A DNA stretch of 45,214 nucleotides from an uncultured Faecalicatena sp. (GTDB taxonomy: Bacteria > Bacillota > Clostridia > Lachnospirales > Lachnospiraceae): contig CABTYO010000017.1 of the NCBI GenBank assembly GCA_902489075.1, positions 1 through 45,214 on the forward strand, read 5' to 3'. The notes beneath the pieces were generated by a model that did no database searches, was not told where the DNA came from, and worked only from the letters and a program-made list of their open reading frames with translations. The position numbers and the translations under genes were made by a program. Of this stretch, positions 1 to 7,886 are shown piece after piece; position 1 is the first letter of the stretch, and the number at the start of each line of letters is the position of its first letter.

Positions 1-30
1 CAGAATTACGTCGTTGAACGACGAATTCTG
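1..30. repeat. near-perfect palindrome at contig edge
   Basis: Bases 1-7 (CAGAATT) pair with 24-30 (AATTCTG), and 9-15 (CGTCGTT) pair with 17-23 (AACGACG). Base A8 is bulged and base 16 sits at the tip. The 14-bp stem has almost no loop and lies exactly at the contig end. It could be a real dyad, or a fold-back artefact where assembly stopped. No T-tract follows, so it does not look like an intrinsic terminator. Confidence 0.6.
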
Positions 31-404
31 ACCTCTGTTTGACTCGCTTTTTCTTTAACTGACTCTACAACTCGCTATAAGACATTTGAAAAGACAGGTG
101 CACACCCGGGGAAGTCACTGCCTGGATCCTCCACAGCTGGGCGCATCAAGTCGGAGACAAGGCACGTTCTGGGGAGATTCCGGGCGGGAGAAACGTATGG
201 CGGCTGGCTGCACGGAGTGTGTGTATCACCAGGAGATATGGAGATACCCTCTCAATCAGTCTATCCCATTAGAGGAGGAAGTTCCCCGGTCACACCATCC
301 CACCAGAGGGGGCTAGCCTCCCTCGCCAGCCCGTCCCACCAGAAGATTCCCATCCGCTTTTCCCGTCAGAAGTCCCCCAGAAGTGCACTTTTTCTTCCGC
401 CCAG
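31..404. other. gene-free GC-rich stretch, possibly structured RNA
   Basis: No reading frame here has a convincing ribosome site or recognisable protein; the two overlapping frames at 86-316 and 217-483 have Pro/Ser/Arg-rich, low-complexity translations. The DNA has repeated short motifs: CC(A/G)TCCCACCAGA occurs near 297 and near 333, and CAGAAG-type hexamers recur about five times between 305 and 408. A GGCTAGCC-centred dyad lies near 310-320. Such patterns fit a folded non-coding RNA or decayed sequence better than a gene. I could not assign it to an RNA family by eye. Confidence 0.35.
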
Positions 405-710
405 AAGAGCGCAGCCTGTCAGTGCGGGGCAGAACGCCGCAGGCGGGGACTGCCGGTTCTCCAGGCATCTAAGCGAGTTTTAGCAGTACTTAATAAAAAT
501 CAGCTGGATTTGACCGATGGGATTTGATTCTCCAAAATCAAATCTCAGTAATGGCTGAGCCGCGTTTGCATCAGGCAAACGGGGTGAATCCATTACGTGC
601 GGTCAAATCCAGCTGATTTTTATTTAGTACTGCTTAACGAGCGGTAAGCCTGAAGAACCGGCAGTTCCCACCTGCGGCATTCTGCCCCGCACTGTCAGGC
701 GGACCCTCTC
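405..710. repeat. long nested inverted repeat with structured centre
   Basis: The core arms 482-516 and 600-634 are 35 bases each and complementary except for one position. Imperfect complementarity continues outward to about 405 and 710, sharing CAGTGCGGGGCAGAA, GCCGCAGG and CTGCCGGTTCT blocks. The 83-base centre holds a 9- to 12-bp hairpin (518-529 with 536-547), a 7-bp stem GTAATGG/CCATTAC (548-554 with 590-596), and inside that a CGTTTGC/GCAAACG hairpin (63-69 with 75-81 of the 500 block). Most arm differences become G-U pairs in a minus-strand transcript, the direction of the neighbouring regulator gene. It could be a structured RNA, a MITE-like element or a very long terminator-like fold. 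Confidence 0.75.
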
Positions 711-733
711 CGCTAATACAAAAAGACCACTCC

Positions 734-1492
734 CTACTTCCCTTGCTTCTCTTTGCGGTATGCGGTGGGATTCATCCCCGTGAGTTTCCGGAAGGTTTTG
801 CTGAAGTGGAACTGATCCGGGTATCCGACTTTTTCTCCCACCTCGCGGATTGGAAGAGAGGTGTCTGACAGTAATTGTTTGGCTTCGTGTATGCGGATAT
901 CGGTCAGATATTTCAGCGGGGTATCTCCTTTGTAACGGTTGAAGATTTTGGTGAGATACGCGGAGGTAAAGCCCATGGAGGCGGAGAAGGAGCTGATGTC
1001 GATATCGTCCATGTAGTGTTCTCTCATATATAATACGGTGTATTCTACGATCTCCTCGGCATGGTGTCCGACCAGGGTCGGGTCTTCCTGCAGCTCGTAG
1101 AACTTCTGGAGCTGCAGCCTGACGCGGCCCAGGGTGTTCTCCAGGTCTTCCTGGACAACGGGTTTTAACATGTAGTCGAAGACACCCTGTTTTAATGCCT
1201 CGCGGGCATAGTCGAAATCGGCATATCCGGTCAGGATGACGGTCAGAATATTGGGGTACTGTTCGTGGATCCGTTTGGCAAGGGTCAGACCATCCATGAC
1301 GGGCATGCGGATGTCTGTCATCACAAGGTGGATATTCTCAGTTCTCAGCTTCTTAAGCGCTTCTTCCCCGTTAGCTGCCTGACAGATGACCTTAAAACCT
1401 GCGTCCAGTGCATCAATATGCCGGGACAGGGACTGCATCAAAAGCTTCTCATCTTCTACCAGTAATACGTTATAGTGGTTTAGTTTCGTCAT
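734..1492 (-). CDS. AraC-type response regulator (YesN-like)
   Basis: This 252-residue protein is the output half of a two-component system. Residues 7-125 form a receiver domain: acidic residues E13-D14 near the N-terminus, phospho-acceptor D60 in MTDIRMP, T88 and K110 in LKP. Residues 150-250 form an AraC-type double helix-turn-helix ending in the typical FRKLTGMNPTAYRK signature. The start lies inside the end of the upstream kinase gene (23-base overlap), so the two are translationally coupled. By analogy with YesMN systems it probably activates the divergent sugar permease operon at 3590. No hairpin plus T-run terminator is seen right after the stop; the large inverted repeat at 405-710 is the next structure downstream. 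Confidence 0.93.
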   Translation of the reverse strand: MTKLNHYNVLLVEDEKLLMQSLSRHIDALDAGFKVICQAANGEEALKKLRTENIHLVMTDIRMPVMDGLTLAKRIHEQYPNILTVILTGYADFDYAREALKQGVFDYMLKPVVQEDLENTLGRVRLQLQKFYELQEDPTLVGHHAEEIVEYTVLYMREHYMDDIDISSFSASMGFTSAYLTKIFNRYKGDTPLKYLTDIRIHEAKQLLSDTSLPIREVGEKVGYPDQFHFSKTFRKLTGMNPTAYRKEKQGK

Positions 1493-3266
1493 GAAATCTT
1501 CCTCCTACTTTCACGATGGCGCCCCCTTCGGGGAGGTTGCCGAAATCAAATATAAATGTGATCCCATAGATCAGATAAAAACGGATAAAAATATTTAAGA
1601 TTCCCATTCCGTCTAATTCCAGGCTTGGCAGCAGGCCGTTTGCCAGAATCTCGTCCATCTGGCTTTTTAAATGTGCTGTGGTTTCTTCGCTGAACCCAGG
1701 ACCGTTGTCTTTTACTTCTATGTACCAGCACTTCTCGTCTATGTGTCCATGGATCGTGATATGCCACGGCGGAGAGACATTAGCGGTGAATTTGGCGGCG
1801 TTTTCCACTAACAGCTGGATACATAATTTCGGAACCGGAAGTTCCAGCATGTCATCGTCCACATCGAATTCGTATTGAAGAGAGTCACCGAATCTCAGCT
1901 TCATACACTTGAGATACAGGTCACAGTGCTCCAGTTCTTCCTCCAGAGAGGAAACCTGCTCTTTATTGGAAGAAATGTATCTCAGGATCGAGGTGATATC
2001 CTGACACATCTGCGCGATAGGCTCTGTCATTCCATCCTCCGCCATCGCTCCGATTGTGGTCAGGGAGTTGTACAAAAAGTGTGGGTTCATCTGCGATTGA
2101 AGTGCCAGCATCTGTGCCTGCAGTTCCTGTTCCTTTAAAAGCAGCATGGAGTTGGTAGCTGCCTTCTGGGAGCGCATGGCCTCATTCAGTGAATTTCTCA
2201 GCTTATCGATCTCGATGATCCCGGAATCTTTCATCTCGATCTCCCGGAACTGATCCTGTGGGTCGATACTGTTCAGAAAACGGTAAATCGTTTTCAGCGG
2301 TGCACTTAATTTTCTGGACATCAGCCTTGCAAAAAGCAGGCAGAGAATGAGCGCCAGCACAAATACGATCAGGATCCAGGACAGGGAACGGTACACCGGG
2401 GCAAAGAATTCAGAGCTTTTGATCGATGCTGCGGCGGTGAAGCCGCTGTATTCCATAGTGGAGAAATACACATATTCCCTGCAGTTCTTTTCTGTGTTGT
2501 AGACCTCTTTCCCGTTCGAATTCTTATAGGAATCATAGGGGAAGAGACTGGCAGCGTCCAGCGGAAAAAGGACATTTCCGTCGGAATCGTAGATCACAAC
2601 ATCGATATCGTAGTCACTCTTTGGGTGATAGGCACGCTCAAACAGCACATCGTAGTATTTCATAACTTCTACAAATCCGGCAGGATTCTGGTATTCATCA
2701 TAATACATCCGGTACAGAGACTGGTAGTATCTGTCTGTACTGGTGCCGGAACTCTGTGAGAACTTGGGATTCTGCATGGCATGGGGAATATATCTGTGTC
2801 CATGCATGGCTGTGGTATCTGCAGACCAGAATAATTCCGGGGCATTCAGTCCCAGAACTCCGGTATAATTTCCGGTCCCATAGCTTCCTTCTGAATAGCC
2901 ATACAGATTCACCTGTCGTATGGATGCATCCACCCCTTTTGCGGCAGTCATGGCATTGGCGAGCGTATTCCTGCGCTGGCTCTGCTCGTATGGTGTGCCG
3001 GGATGATTGACATAGTCGGAAAAAGTATCCTTAATCAATGTAGAATGAATCGTGTTCAGACACACATTGTCCATCTGGTTGATCTGCAGGTCAATATCCT
3101 CCGCAATCGCAGCACAGGTTCTCTGGATATCGCGCTCTGTATTGGAACGCAGGTTTGCATACTGCACGATGGAAAAAATAACCGTCGCCAGGACCAGCAT
3201 GGTCAGCATGATCAGTAAAAAATAGGAAGAAAGAATCTTCTGTATGTTTGTGGATTTTTTTCTCAT
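1470..3266 (-). CDS. sensor histidine kinase (YesM-like)
   Basis: The 598-residue membrane kinase has one N-terminal membrane helix (about 14-36), a large extracytoplasmic sensor region (about 37-295), and a second membrane helix (about 297-318). A HAMP-like linker follows, then a His_kinase domain with phospho-acceptor H396 in QMNPHFLYNSL, and a C-terminal HATPase with the N-box LLVENAAKF and a DNGPGFS G-box. A GGAGG site sits 6 bases before the ATG. Kinases of this kind sit beside MalFG-type sugar importers in Firmicutes and often sense sugars or binding-protein states outside the cell. It shares an operon with the overlapping response regulator. The real ligand cannot be read from the sequence. 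Confidence 0.93.
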   Translation of the reverse strand: MRKKSTNIQKILSSYFLLIMLTMLVLATVIFSIVQYANLRSNTERDIQRTCAAIAEDIDLQINQMDNVCLNTIHSTLIKDTFSDYVNHPGTPYEQSQRRNTLANAMTAAKGVDASIRQVNLYGYSEGSYGTGNYTGVLGLNAPELFWSADTTAMHGHRYIPHAMQNPKFSQSSGTSTDRYYQSLYRMYYDEYQNPAGFVEVMKYYDVLFERAYHPKSDYDIDVVIYDSDGNVLFPLDAASLFPYDSYKNSNGKEVYNTEKNCREYVYFSTMEYSGFTAAASIKSSEFFAPVYRSLSWILIVFVLALILCLLFARLMSRKLSAPLKTIYRFLNSIDPQDQFREIEMKDSGIIEIDKLRNSLNEAMRSQKAATNSMLLLKEQELQAQMLALQSQMNPHFLYNSLTTIGAMAEDGMTEPIAQMCQDITSILRYISSNKEQVSSLEEELEHCDLYLKCMKLRFGDSLQYEFDVDDDMLELPVPKLCIQLLVENAAKFTANVSPPWHITIHGHIDEKCWYIEVKDNGPGFSEETTAHLKSQMDEILANGLLPSLELDGMGILNIFIRFYLIYGITFIFDFGNLPEGGAIVKVGGRFHDETKPL

Positions 3267-3300
3267 GAAAACCCTCCTGAAATTTAATCTGCAAATTTTC

Positions 3301-3463
3301 AGCTCAATTTACTATACCCATAGGGGCCTCCTGCAGGATATGTCCTGCGGTCGGATTTACAGCTTCGCAGTAAAATAGAGTATCCCTATAGGGCATCCCC
3401 GTAGAGGATTCCGTATCCCATGCCATGCGGTCGGGTTTACAGTTTCGCTGTAAAATAGAGTAT
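3301..3463. repeat. two tandem ~80-base repeats in divergent intergenic region
   Basis: Two units end at 3380 and 3460. The clearest shared block is 38 bases long, at 3346-3383 and 3426-3463, with three differences. Each block holds a small dyad; the second is the perfect TTTACAG-TTTCG-CTGTAAA, and the first has a TTTAC/GTAAA stem with its own GC/GC tip. Each unit also begins with a CCC(T)ATAGGG-type dyad; the second, at 3384-3393, is a perfect 10-base palindrome. The first unit contains a GCAGGA/TCCTGC hairpin at 3331-3348. The element fills most of the 323-base gap between the divergent kinase and permease genes and could carry operators or be a dispersed repeat. Confidence 0.75.
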
Positions 3464-3589
3464 AGCACATTGTACATCATTTTTGCAGAAAGGTTAAAAA
3501 AATACATAAAATGGTCCAATGCATGCATGTGAATTTCTTATCTGTTTGTATAAAATGAATAAAAAGGAATTGATAGGAGGAAGATTCAA

Positions 3590-4465
3590 GTGAAAAAATC
3601 AAAGCTGTATCCATGGTACTTTGCAGCAGGCGCCCTGCTGATCTACACGGCCCTTTGCGTTGTACCGGGAATCATTGGTATCGGGTATTCATTTACAGAC
3701 TGGTCGGCATATTCAAAAGAGGTGCATTTTGTCGGACTGGAGAACTTTAAGAATGTATTCAGTGCAGATACGAATTACTTTAAGTATATTACGAATACGC
3801 TGCTGTTTACGGTTGTGACGACAGCGGCAAAGACCGGGCTGGGACTATTGTTCGCGCTTGCACTCAGTAAGAATATTAAGATGAAGAATTTCCACAGAGG
3901 CGTAATGTACATGCCGTCTGTACTGTCAATTCTGATCATCGGCCTGGTGTTCACATCCATCCTGAATCCGAAGATGGGACTCTTAAACGAAGGACTCAGG
4001 GCAGTCGGACTGGACAGCCTGACGCAGCAGTGGCTGACGAACCCGAAGATCGCATTCTGGTCTGTTATGGCGGTCGATATCTGGAGAGGAACCGGATATA
4101 TTATGACCATGCTGATCGTAGGAATCCTGGCAATTCCGGAGGTCTACTATGAGGCATCCAGTATCGATGGAGCAAATGGCTGGAAGAAGTTTTTACATAT
4201 TACACTGCCGATGCTCAGACAGACAATGGCAGTGACAATCGTTTTAAATGTGCTCTACGGACTGAAAGTATTCGATATGGTATACGCCCTGACGAACGGC
4301 GGGCCGGGACATACCACAGAGGTAATGTACACCGCGGTATTTAAGCAGTTTTCACAGGGACTGTACGCGGAGGGTACCACGATCAGTTCCGTAATGTTCA
4401 TCTTCATGGTAGTGATTGGATTCTTTATGATTAAAATTCTGACGAAAGACGAGGTGCAGGAATAA
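3590..4465 (+). CDS. ABC sugar permease, MalF/UgpA type
   Basis: This 291-residue integral membrane protein is one of a pair forming the channel of a carbohydrate ABC importer (CUT1 class). It has about six hydrophobic segments and the cytoplasmic EAA loop EASSIDGANGWKKFLHITLP (about residues 187-206) that docks the ATPase. I took the GTG at 3590 as start because AGGAGG lies at 3575-3580 with suitable spacing. The next permease begins at the stop codon. Unusually, no solute-binding protein or ATPase gene is adjacent. A shared MsmK-type ATPase is common in Firmicutes, but a missing binding protein is less usual. Confidence 0.93.
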   Translation: MKKSKLYPWYFAAGALLIYTALCVVPGIIGIGYSFTDWSAYSKEVHFVGLENFKNVFSADTNYFKYITNTLLFTVVTTAAKTGLGLLFALALSKNIKMKNFHRGVMYMPSVLSILIIGLVFTSILNPKMGLLNEGLRAVGLDSLTQQWLTNPKIAFWSVMAVDIWRGTGYIMTMLIVGILAIPEVYYEASSIDGANGWKKFLHITLPMLRQTMAVTIVLNVLYGLKVFDMVYALTNGGPGHTTEVMYTAVFKQFSQGLYAEGTTISSVMFIFMVVIGFFMIKILTKDEVQE

Positions 4466-5295
4466 TGAATGGTAAGACGAAAAAAACGACAATCAACGTT
4501 CTGAAAAATGTTCTGGCGTGGGTCATCTCTCTGATCATGCTGATTCCGCTGGCCTTGATTGTGATCAACGCATTTAAGCCGGATTCAGAAGCACTCACAC
4601 TGACCCTCTCCCTTCCGAAGGAATGGACATTCAGCAACTTTTCCATCGTCATTGAACAGGGAAAACTGATCCGGAGCTTCTTAAACAGTTTTCTGTATGC
4701 CGGATGTGCGACATTGATTGCTGTGGTTCTTGGAGCAATGGCAGCTTATATATTTTCCCGCAGGCGTGACCGTCTGAACAGTGGAATCTATATGTACATG
4801 GTGCTCGGAATCGTGATCCCGATCAACTATGTTGCATTGATGAAGGTCATGCAGGTAACACATTTGAATAACAGTGTGCCGGGAATCATCTTGTTATATG
4901 TAGCGACACAGCTTCCGTTTACTGTATTTCTGATCTATGGTTTCGTTTCAAAAGTACCGGTAGACCTGGATGAGGCCGCCGTGATCGATGGCTGCGGACC
5001 ATTCAGACTTTTCTTCAATATTATTCTGCCGATGCTGAAATCCAGTATCGTGACGGCAGCAGTATTATGTTTCCTGAATACATGGAATGAGTTTGTGATG
5101 CCTTTGTACTTCCTGAATTCCTCAGAAAAATGGCCTATGACACTGGCAGTCTACAACTTCTTCGGACAGTACAATAAGAGCTGGAACCTGATCTGCGCAG
5201 ATATCCTGCTGACCTGTCTTCCTGTCATCATCATGTATCTGGTCTGCCAGAAATATATTGTAGGCGGACAGACAGCCGGAGCAGTAAAAGGCTAA
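4465..5295 (+). CDS. ABC sugar permease, MalG/UgpE type
   Basis: This 276-residue membrane protein is the partner of the preceding permease. It has about six membrane segments and the EAA loop EAAVIDGCGPFRLFFNIILP (about 176-195). Its ATG shares a base with the TAA of the first permease (TAATG), giving translational coupling and equal amounts of both subunits. The C-terminus KYIVGGQTAGAVKG is typical of MalG-type proteins. The downstream GH31 enzyme suggests an oligosaccharide with alpha-linked glycosyl units as substrate, but specificity cannot be read directly. Confidence 0.93.
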   Translation: MNGKTKKTTINVLKNVLAWVISLIMLIPLALIVINAFKPDSEALTLTLSLPKEWTFSNFSIVIEQGKLIRSFLNSFLYAGCATLIAVVLGAMAAYIFSRRRDRLNSGIYMYMVLGIVIPINYVALMKVMQVTHLNNSVPGIILLYVATQLPFTVFLIYGFVSKVPVDLDEAAVIDGCGPFRLFFNIILPMLKSSIVTAAVLCFLNTWNEFVMPLYFLNSSEKWPMTLAVYNFFGQYNKSWNLICADILLTCLPVIIMYLVCQKYIVGGQTAGAVKG

Positions 5296-5373
5296 GCACC
5301 GGAAAATAAAAACGTGCGATATCCGGGCGGTACCAGCTGCCGCCTGGAATGCCAGTGAAAGGAGAGATGAGCG

Positions 5374-7821
5374 TTGAAGATACGATCATGTACAGTCTGT
5401 AAGGACCAGAAAATTGCAGAACTGCTTACGAATGAGGGCAGACTGTCCGTATTTGGAGTTTCAGAAAATATTCTGAGGTGTGTGTATACGAAGAGGGATG
5501 AGATCCTTCCTGTTTCCCCCATCGGGATTGAACCTGAGTTAAAAGCCGGACTTAAAGTTGAAGAAAAGGAAGACTTTTGTCTAATCGAAACATCCAGAAT
5601 TGCATTAGAGATTGAAAAACAAACCGGAAAATTTATCTGGCGCGATAAGAAAACAGGCAGGCTTCTGCTCCGGGAGGGGGGAAAAGAACTCACCTCGGCC
5701 CCTCTTATGGTCTATTCTACAGGCGGGGAGAAACCGGTGATCCGGCGGGTGCAGACTGTAGACGGAGAGCGCAATTTTGTAGAAAATTTAAAGCCCATGG
5801 AAGATCATATGGCTTATAAAGGGAAATTATATTTTGACTGGCAGGACGGCGAAGCGATTCACGGGCTTGGACAGGGTGAAGAGGGAATCTATGACTACCG
5901 GGGGAATGTGCAGTATCTCTACCAGCATAATATGAGGATTCCGATTCCGTTTCTTCTGTCTGACAGGAAGTATGGCATACTGGCGGACTGCGGCAGCCTG
6001 ATGACCTTTAATGATGACAGCAGAGGTTCTTATCTGTATCTGGATATGGTGGAGCAGCTGGACTACTATTTCATCATGGGCGAGAACGTAGATGAGATTA
6101 TCTCGGGCTACCGTCAGCTGACAGGCAGGGCGGTGATGCTGCCGAAGTGGGCTTTCGGTTATGTGCAGTCAAAGGAGGCATATCATACGCAGGAAGAGCT
6201 GATTGGTATTGCAGGGGAGTACCGCAGACGCCACGTCGGGCTGGACTGTGTGGTGCAGGATTGGAATACCTGGGAGAATGGCGCCTGGGGAAATAAAAAA
6301 GTGGATAAGAAGCGTTACCCGAATCTGCGTGAGATGAATGACACGCTCCACAAAATGAATGTACATACCATGGTGTCTGTATGGCCGAATATGAATTCCG
6401 GGACGGAAAACTATGATGAGATGGAGGAACGCGGCTTCCTTTTAAATGACTATGCAACATACGATGCTTTCGATGAGGAAGCGAGAAAATTATACTGGAA
6501 ACAGGCGGAGGAAGAGCTGTTTTCAGGAGGATTCGATTCCTGGTGGTGTGATTCCACGGAGCCTTTCTCCGGGCCGGACTGGAACGGTGCCCACTTAAGG
6601 GAGCCATGGGAACGGTTTCAGATGGTGGGCGGGGAACACAAAAAATTTCTCGGTGCAGACCGCGCCAATCTTTATGCCGCGGCCCATGCAAGAGGAATTT
6701 ATGAAAATCAGAGAAAAGCAGAGCCGAAGAAACGGGTTCTGAACCTGACCCGCTCCGGTTATGCAGGTTCCCAGAAGTACGGTACCATGCTGTGGTCCGG
6801 GGATACCTGTGCGACCTGGAAGAATTTCCGCACGCAGATCACAGAGGGGCTGAATATGTGCCTGAGCGGAATGCCTTACTGGACGCTGGATATCGGCGCT
6901 TTCTTTACGGTCAATGAGAAGTGGGAGAACAGAGGCTGCGGATGTCATGAAGATCCTTCTATGAAATGGTTCTGGAGAGGGGATTTTGAGGAAGGTGTGG
7001 ACGATCTGGGCTACCGGGAACTGTATGTCAGATGGTTCCAGTATGGAACGTTCCTTCCGATGTTCCGTTCCCACGGCACGGACACACCGAGAGAAATCTG
7101 GAATTTTGGGGAACCGGGAAGTATGTTCTATGATGCGCTGGAGAAGAGCATCCGTCTGAGATACCGCCTGATGCCTTACATTTATTCGATGGCAGGAAAA
7201 GTATGTCTGGAAGATTACACAATGCTGCGAAGCCTCCTCTTTGATTTTCCGGAGGATCAGACTGCGGCGCACATGGACAGTGAATTTATGTTTGGAGACA
7301 GCCTTTTGATCTGTCCTGTGACAGAACCGATGTATTATGGGCCTGGCAGCAGGAAACTGGAGACCGAGAAGAAATGGAAATGCTATCTTCCGGAAGGTGA
7401 AATCTGGATTGATTTTGAGTCGGGTATCCGGTACATGGGCGGACAGTGGGTTGAAATATCTGCGGAACTGGACCGTATCCCTGTATTTGTAAAGGCAGGC
7501 TCCATCCTCCCGATGGAGAGAAAGATGCAGTATGCCTGCGAGGAGGCAGAGACACCGCTGGAGCTTCATATTTATCCGGGAAAGGATGCACATTTCACGC
7601 TTTATGAGGACGCGGGAGATGATTACGGATACGAGGAAGGAATTCTGAACCGGATCTCCCTGGACTGGAAGGATGAGCAAAAGACGCTTTTGATCGGTCC
7701 GGCGGAATATGATTTTCCACAGAGCATCATGCACAGAACCTGCAGGGTGATCGTGGACGGGCAGGAACATGAACTCAAATATCGTGGAGAAAACACAGAA
7801 TTGTGTTTTGAATCTCATTAG
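5374..7821 (+). CDS. glycoside hydrolase family 31 enzyme
   Basis: The 815-residue protein belongs to GH31, retaining enzymes that hydrolyse alpha-glucosides, alpha-xylosides or related sugars. The N-terminal galactose-mutarotase-like beta domain covers about 1-245, the TIM barrel about 250-600, and C-terminal beta domains the rest. The nucleophile is D393 in WWCDSTEP, and the acid/base candidate is D477 in WSGD. The WW-x-D-x-TEP form differs from the WxDMNE form of classical alpha-glucosidases and is found in side branches of the family. There is no signal peptide, so it acts in the cytoplasm on imported oligosaccharide. I chose the TTG at 5374 because GGAGAG lies seven bases upstream; the nearby ATG at 5368 is in another frame and stops quickly. 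Confidence 0.92.
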   Translation: MKIRSCTVCKDQKIAELLTNEGRLSVFGVSENILRCVYTKRDEILPVSPIGIEPELKAGLKVEEKEDFCLIETSRIALEIEKQTGKFIWRDKKTGRLLLREGGKELTSAPLMVYSTGGEKPVIRRVQTVDGERNFVENLKPMEDHMAYKGKLYFDWQDGEAIHGLGQGEEGIYDYRGNVQYLYQHNMRIPIPFLLSDRKYGILADCGSLMTFNDDSRGSYLYLDMVEQLDYYFIMGENVDEIISGYRQLTGRAVMLPKWAFGYVQSKEAYHTQEELIGIAGEYRRRHVGLDCVVQDWNTWENGAWGNKKVDKKRYPNLREMNDTLHKMNVHTMVSVWPNMNSGTENYDEMEERGFLLNDYATYDAFDEEARKLYWKQAEEELFSGGFDSWWCDSTEPFSGPDWNGAHLREPWERFQMVGGEHKKFLGADRANLYAAAHARGIYENQRKAEPKKRVLNLTRSGYAGSQKYGTMLWSGDTCATWKNFRTQITEGLNMCLSGMPYWTLDIGAFFTVNEKWENRGCGCHEDPSMKWFWRGDFEEGVDDLGYRELYVRWFQYGTFLPMFRSHGTDTPREIWNFGEPGSMFYDALEKSIRLRYRLMPYIYSMAGKVCLEDYTMLRSLLFDFPEDQTAAHMDSEFMFGDSLLICPVTEPMYYGPGSRKLETEKKWKCYLPEGEIWIDFESGIRYMGGQWVEISAELDRIPVFVKAGSILPMERKMQYACEEAETPLELHIYPGKDAHFTLYEDAGDDYGYEEGILNRISLDWKDEQKTLLIGPAEYDFPQSIMHRTCRVIVDGQEHELKYRGENTELCFESH

Positions 7822-7886
7822 GAAAAGAAACGGAGCGGATCCTGAATATCCGCTTTGACTTATAAAATCAGGAGGGCGAAGACGCT

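Noticed and set aside
86..483. Two overlapping plus-strand frames of 76 and 88 codons
   Set aside because: No ribosome site, low-complexity Pro/Ser/Arg-rich translation, and overlap with the inverted repeat; treated as non-coding.
6595..7818. 407-codon minus-strand frame inside the GH31 gene
   Set aside because: Shadow of a real, well-conserved gene; composition is His/Arg/Pro-rich and no ribosome site is present.
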